Assembly: GCA_002361485.1 (NCBI GenBank)
Contig: DESZ01000030.1
Span: 1 to 64,000 of the forward strand
Direction of reading: 5' to 3'
Origin: Cyanobacteria bacterium UBA3301
Lineage (GTDB): Bacteria; Cyanobacteriota; Vampirovibrionia; Gastranaerophilales; Gastranaerophilaceae
DNA length: 64,000 bases
Each line of letters begins with the position of its first letter. Position 1 is the stretch's first letter. Below, piece by piece: positions 60,604 through 64,000 of the stretch. A program made the translations under genes and the position numbers. The notes under the pieces are model-generated. The model did not search any database. It saw only the letters and a program-made list of their open reading frames with translations, and was not told where the DNA came from.

Positions 60604-62232
60604 ATGAGCAACCTGCAATTCCAAAACGATTTGGACAAATTGGTAGAAATTTTACCACAGAAGATTCGTGAGTGCATTAATTATCAGAATATGGACGATG
60701 CAATAGAAATCGTGGTTGATTTAGGCAGAGTTCCTGAAATACGTCATTCTGACGGTCATATTGAATATTTACAAGCCCCTGATGTTACAGATGAAGATAT
60801 TGAGTTTATAACTTCGCGAGTACAGGAATTTACTTCCGACAATCGTTCAGGTATCGCAGGAACGCTACACAGAATTTCTGCAATCCGTAACAGGCAAGGA
60901 AAAATTGTCGGGCTAACCTGCCGTATCGGACGCGTTGTAACGGGCACTATTTCCTGTATAAAAGATATATGTTTACAAAATAAAAGTATTCTGTTTTTAG
61001 GGCGTCCGGGAGTCGGAAAAACAACAAAATTGAGAGAAATTTCACGTTTGGTAGCCGACGAACTTGCAAAACGTGTGGTTATCGTCGACACATCAAACGA
61101 AATTGCAGGGGACGGAGATGTGCCGCATCCTGCAGTCGGTCATGCCAGAAGAATGCAGGTTAGACAACCTGAATTTCAAAAAGATATTATGATTGAGGCA
61201 GTCGAAAACCACACGCCTGAAGTCATAATAGTTGATGAAATCGGAACTGAAGAAGAAGCTCAAGCTGCCCGTACTATTGCAGAGCGCGGGGTAATGCTTA
61301 TTGCAACAGCTCATGGTAACACATTAGAAAACCTTATCAAAAACCCGACACTATCGGATTTGGTCGGAGGTATTCAATCTGTTACATTGGGAGATGATGA
61401 AGCAAAACGCAGAGCATCTCAAAAAACCGTATTGGAACGTGAAAAACAACCGACATTTGATATTGTTATCGAGATATTAGACAGAAATACTTTAGCCGTA
61501 TATAAAGATACAGCGGAAGCGGTAGATTATATATTGAGAGGATGGCCGATTAAGCCGGAGATTAGAAAAGTTGATAAAACTTACGAATTTACCGCTCCCG
61601 CACCGATTTCAAATACAAAAGTTCCAAATGTTATTGATAAAATCAATAAGCTTGACAATACGATTGAACATCCGGAAAGCTTAAAATTCAGCTTTTCAAG
61701 ACAAAAATATGTTGAAGATGTAAAAAAATTCAAAAAAATATATCTTTATGCCGTATCAAGAAGTATTGCGGAAAAAGTAATCGAACGTCTTGATTTGAAT
61801 GCAGAAATAACAAGAAACATTGAAGATGCCGATATAGTAATTGCACACAAAAACTTTGTAAAAGGCGGAGCAAAAGTTCTTTCTACAGCAGAAAAAGACA
61901 GACTGCAGATATTTTATGTAAAAACAAATTCAATGGCGCAAATACAAAAAATAATTAAACAGGCGCTTGATATTGCAGAGATGAATGAAACTCAAACGTT
62001 TTATGATATAACAGAAAGTGCATTAGACGAAGCAAAAGCAGCTATTGAAAAAATCCTGACAGGTGTTGTGAAAGATATAGAGTTAAAACCGCAAAACCAA
62101 CAAATACGAAAACTTCAACACGAGCTGGCAGAACAGCATAACCTTGAATCAACTTCTGTCGGCGAAGGTGAAAACCGCCACTTAAGACTTCGCGTTGTCG
62201 GAGGCACAGAATTTAAAGACAAAGAAAAATAA
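60604..62232 (+). CDS. Ycf45-type AAA ATPase with R3H domain
   Basis: 542 residues. The ATPase core has LGRPGVGKTTKLREISR (Walker A) at about 133-149, VVIVDTSNEIAGDGD near 159, PEVIIVDEIGTEEEAQAAR (Walker B) near 207 and ATAHGNTLENLI near 236. The C-terminus ends in an R3H-like segment (AEQHNLESTSVGEGENRHLRLRV) that may bind nucleic acid. This is the Ycf45 family of cyanobacteria and plastids, with SpoIIIAA-like ATPase. I chose ATG 60604 since AAGGTGG lies 11 bases upstream; a GTG start at 60592 is within that site. It supports a cyanobacterial relative. Confidence 0.92.
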   Translation: MSNLQFQNDLDKLVEILPQKIRECINYQNMDDAIEIVVDLGRVPEIRHSDGHIEYLQAPDVTDEDIEFITSRVQEFTSDNRSGIAGTLHRISAIRNRQGKIVGLTCRIGRVVTGTISCIKDICLQNKSILFLGRPGVGKTTKLREISRLVADELAKRVVIVDTSNEIAGDGDVPHPAVGHARRMQVRQPEFQKDIMIEAVENHTPEVIIVDEIGTEEEAQAARTIAERGVMLIATAHGNTLENLIKNPTLSDLVGGIQSVTLGDDEAKRRASQKTVLEREKQPTFDIVIEILDRNTLAVYKDTAEAVDYILRGWPIKPEIRKVDKTYEFTAPAPISNTKVPNVIDKINKLDNTIEHPESLKFSFSRQKYVEDVKKFKKIYLYAVSRSIAEKVIERLDLNAEITRNIEDADIVIAHKNFVKGGAKVLSTAEKDRLQIFYVKTNSMAQIQKIIKQALDIAEMNETQTFYDITESALDEAKAAIEKILTGVVKDIELKPQNQQIRKLQHELAEQHNLESTSVGEGENRHLRLRVVGGTEFKDKEK

Positions 62233-62257
62233 TAAAAGCATAAATTTGTTCATACAA

Positions 62258-62294
62258 AATTATAGGCCGGCATATAATATGCCAGCCTATAATT
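62258..62294. terminator. Terminator between convergent genes
   Basis: AATTATAGGCCGGCATA pairs with TATGCCAGCCTATAATT with a single C/A mismatch and a short loop, T-run on the right and A-run on the left. Confidence 0.8.
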
Positions 62295-62306
62295 TTATTA
62301 TTATTT

Positions 62307-63032
62307 TTATTTTACTCTAAATGTTACGTTTGCAACTGACGTTACTTTTTTTCTAATTGAAGTCGTATCGCTTAAACCAGAATCCGACACATTATTTGAA
62401 TCTTCCGGAGTAATTTGGAAAACGCCCATTTGAACCGATTGAATTTTTCCGACACGATTATGTGTAGCTTTCAACATCGCCGTTGCTCTTTGTTTAGCAT
62501 CTTTTGAAGCTTTTTCCAACATTTCAACTTTCAAATCAGAAAGTTTTGAATAAAAGTATGAAGGTTCATATCCGCTGATATTAACACCTTGTTCTGTCAG
62601 AATATTAATATCTGTTGAAACTTTTTTAATTTTGTTAACATCATCAGATTTTACCGAGAATTTTTGACTTGCATTAAATCCTATTACATTGTCTGTTGAA
62701 TTTCCGTTGGATGTATATTGATAAATATTATATCCGTTAATATATTTTTCCTCAATTTCATTATCTTTAAACCCTTGTTCTTTTAAATATTTAATAACAA
62801 TCGGTTTTTGTTTTCTAATAATTCCGTACGCATTTGCTCTTGATGTCCCTCTTGCTTCCACTTCAAATTCGTATGAACCTCTGTCAGAAGTAACTATTTG
62901 AGAATTTGACCCTGTAACGGTAATTACATCTCTTGATAATTTTGATGCAATAATTGAAGTTGCACATATCCCGCCTATTGCAAGAACTAAACCCAATAAT
63001 AAAATTTGAAATTTTTCGATTTTTTCTAACAT
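62307..63032 (-). CDS. SIMPL (DUF541) domain protein
   Basis: 241 residues. An N-terminal membrane segment (about 7-30) precedes a SIMPL domain with VTGSNSQIVTSDRGSYEFEVEARG near 37-60, EQGVNISGYEPSYFYSKLSDLKVEM near 145-169, and DAKQRATAMLKATHNRVGKIQSV near 176-198. SIMPL proteins are secreted or membrane-anchored and their role is mostly unknown. The start ATG 63032 has AGAGGGA seven bases upstream. An ATG at 63050 is a second choice. Confidence 0.9.
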   Translation of the reverse strand: MLEKIEKFQILLLGLVLAIGGICATSIIASKLSRDVITVTGSNSQIVTSDRGSYEFEVEARGTSRANAYGIIRKQKPIVIKYLKEQGFKDNEIEEKYINGYNIYQYTSNGNSTDNVIGFNASQKFSVKSDDVNKIKKVSTDINILTEQGVNISGYEPSYFYSKLSDLKVEMLEKASKDAKQRATAMLKATHNRVGKIQSVQMGVFQITPEDSNNVSDSGLSDTTSIRKKVTSVANVTFRVK

Positions 63033-63181
63033 TTCTATTCCCTCTTTCAAATATCATTTTATGCATAACAATCATAGATTAAAAATTATTAAAATCAATA
63101 TTTATATAAAAAAATATTTTACAAAAAATTATTTTGAATTAGAATGTAAATTGTGGATTTTAGGAAAGGAGAAAAGGAATA

Positions 63182-63988
63182 ATGAAGAAAGTTTTATTAA
63201 CTTTATTTGCATTTGTTATGGTAACAGTTCCTAGTTTTGCTTATGACGCGGCATCAAGAGTTCAACCTATCGGCGAACAATTATTGACCAAAAACGGCAT
63301 ATCCGCAACAAATGTAAAATTTATGGTAGTATCTGATACACCGAACAATTCAAACTTTATTACAACAAAGGTTATTAATGTTTCCAGTGCCGAGTTAGCA
63401 TTTGCAGGAAACGACAATGAAGTAGCTGCTGTTGTAGCAACCGAAATAGGACATTTAGTATATGGTCATGCTTCAAAAGCAAAAGTTATGACATTACTGC
63501 AATCAACCTCAACACCGACTTCAAATGATGCAACAAGTGAAATGATACAAACATTCTCTCAAAACTATAAAACAACAAAACAAGATAAAGAAGCAGATTT
63601 AGTTGCAGTTAATTTAATGGTAAACGCAGGTTATAATCCTTTAGCCTTGATTGTTGTTTTAACAAAACAAACAGGAACATATTGGGATACAATCATAGGC
63701 CGTCCTGCAAATGCAGAAAAAGCTTTGAACGTATATGATTATATCGCTTATGTTTATCCTGAAAAATTAAAAGTTGGATACGGATGTAATGAATACAGAA
63801 ACTTTGTCGCTTATGCGCAACCGATTACCGAATTGAGAAATGCAAGCAAAAAACTTGTAAAAAAACACAATAAAACTTATTCAAAAGCAAAAACAAATAC
63901 ATTAAAGAAAATAGCTCAATTCAAAACAAGAGGAGGCGTAAGCGGCTGGGATGCTGTATACGGATTGCTTAGCGCACCACAACAATAA
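63182..63988 (+). CDS. Inactive-looking M48-type secreted protein
   Basis: 268 residues with a signal peptide (about 1-20, cut after SFA). The M48 zinc region reads VVATEIGHLVYGHASKAK near 87-104, so the first His of HExxH is Thr, while the second His and the downstream EADLVAVNLMVNAGYNP near 139-155 are kept. Catalysis is therefore unlikely and a binding role is possible. It is a paralogue of the active protease at 19497, which has HEMGH. AAAGGAG lies before ATG. The C-terminus is Lys-rich. Confidence 0.85.
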   Translation: MKKVLLTLFAFVMVTVPSFAYDAASRVQPIGEQLLTKNGISATNVKFMVVSDTPNNSNFITTKVINVSSAELAFAGNDNEVAAVVATEIGHLVYGHASKAKVMTLLQSTSTPTSNDATSEMIQTFSQNYKTTKQDKEADLVAVNLMVNAGYNPLALIVVLTKQTGTYWDTIIGRPANAEKALNVYDYIAYVYPEKLKVGYGCNEYRNFVAYAQPITELRNASKKLVKKHNKTYSKAKTNTLKKIAQFKTRGGVSGWDAVYGLLSAPQQ

Positions 63989-64000
63989 TTACACAGAATA

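Overview
The window is an AT-rich, gene-dense stretch of a bacterial chromosome. I infer a non-photosynthetic cyanobacterial relative of the Vampirovibrionia/Melainabacteria type, most likely a gut Gastranaerophilales. The signs are a Ycf45-type R3H ATPase shared with cyanobacteria and plastids, a flagellar rod operon, fermentative AdhE with a Rex operator, a rubrerythrin typical of anaerobes, the MEP pathway (ispE), Gram-negative envelope export genes (two TolC proteins, MacA/MacB, a heptosyltransferase-type enzyme), no photosynthesis genes, and several large membrane proteins that I cannot place in a named family. The taxon is an inference; no 16S gene is present.

Layout. 1-8.2 kb: the end of a possible metallopeptidase, a membrane protein, a TPR protein, tRNA-Pro with two unusual upstream repeats, an acyl-CoA synthetase and a divergent 4-alpha-glucanotransferase. 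8.3-16.3 kb: a membrane-anchored Hsp20-like protein, ruvC, mtnA, a TonB-like protein, then a TolC-MacA-MacB export operon. 16.3-28.8 kb: a 12-residue-repeat protein, a second TolC, trpS, an M48 protease, small unknown proteins, a sugar aminotransferase, folP, an acyltransferase and lgt beside a lipoprotein. 28.9-36 kb: a long forward run with a stand-alone ClpX zinc finger, a HEAT-like protein, ruvX, DUF1292, a Clp_N-only protein, tilS, hpt and clpP. 36-46.5 kb: ispE, an NSS transporter, tRNA-Leu with its own upstream repeats, a CHAP hydrolase, coaE/rluB/ybgC, rex, a large membrane protein and trmFO. 46.7-56 kb: four flagellar rod genes, adhE, rubrerythrin, thiL and a GGDEF/degenerate HD-GYP protein. 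56-64 kb: hpf, rsmD, a heptosyltransferase-like enzyme, a long palindrome-rich intergenic region, half of a hydroxyacid dehydrogenase, ubiE, the Ycf45-like ATPase, a SIMPL protein and an inactive-looking M48 paralogue.

How the parts relate. Rex lies about 6.4 kb from adhE, which carries a near-perfect Rex operator just downstream of its promoter, so NADH-responsive control of ethanol fermentation can be read from the sequence. Clp-related domains without ATPases (ClpX-type zinc finger, six Clp_N repeats) flank a run that ends in clpP. Many transcription units begin without a Shine-Dalgarno sequence and have a -10 hexamer exactly six bases before ATG, which points to leaderless mRNAs.

The most unusual structure is at the two tRNA genes. 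Each is preceded by two tandem repeats (105 bp at tRNA-Pro, 144 bp at tRNA-Leu). Every repeat unit begins with the first 11-12 bases of its own tRNA, carries hairpin inserts, and ends with the same junction TTGACAAYTAAATAT directly before the next tRNA start. I know of no named element with this design.
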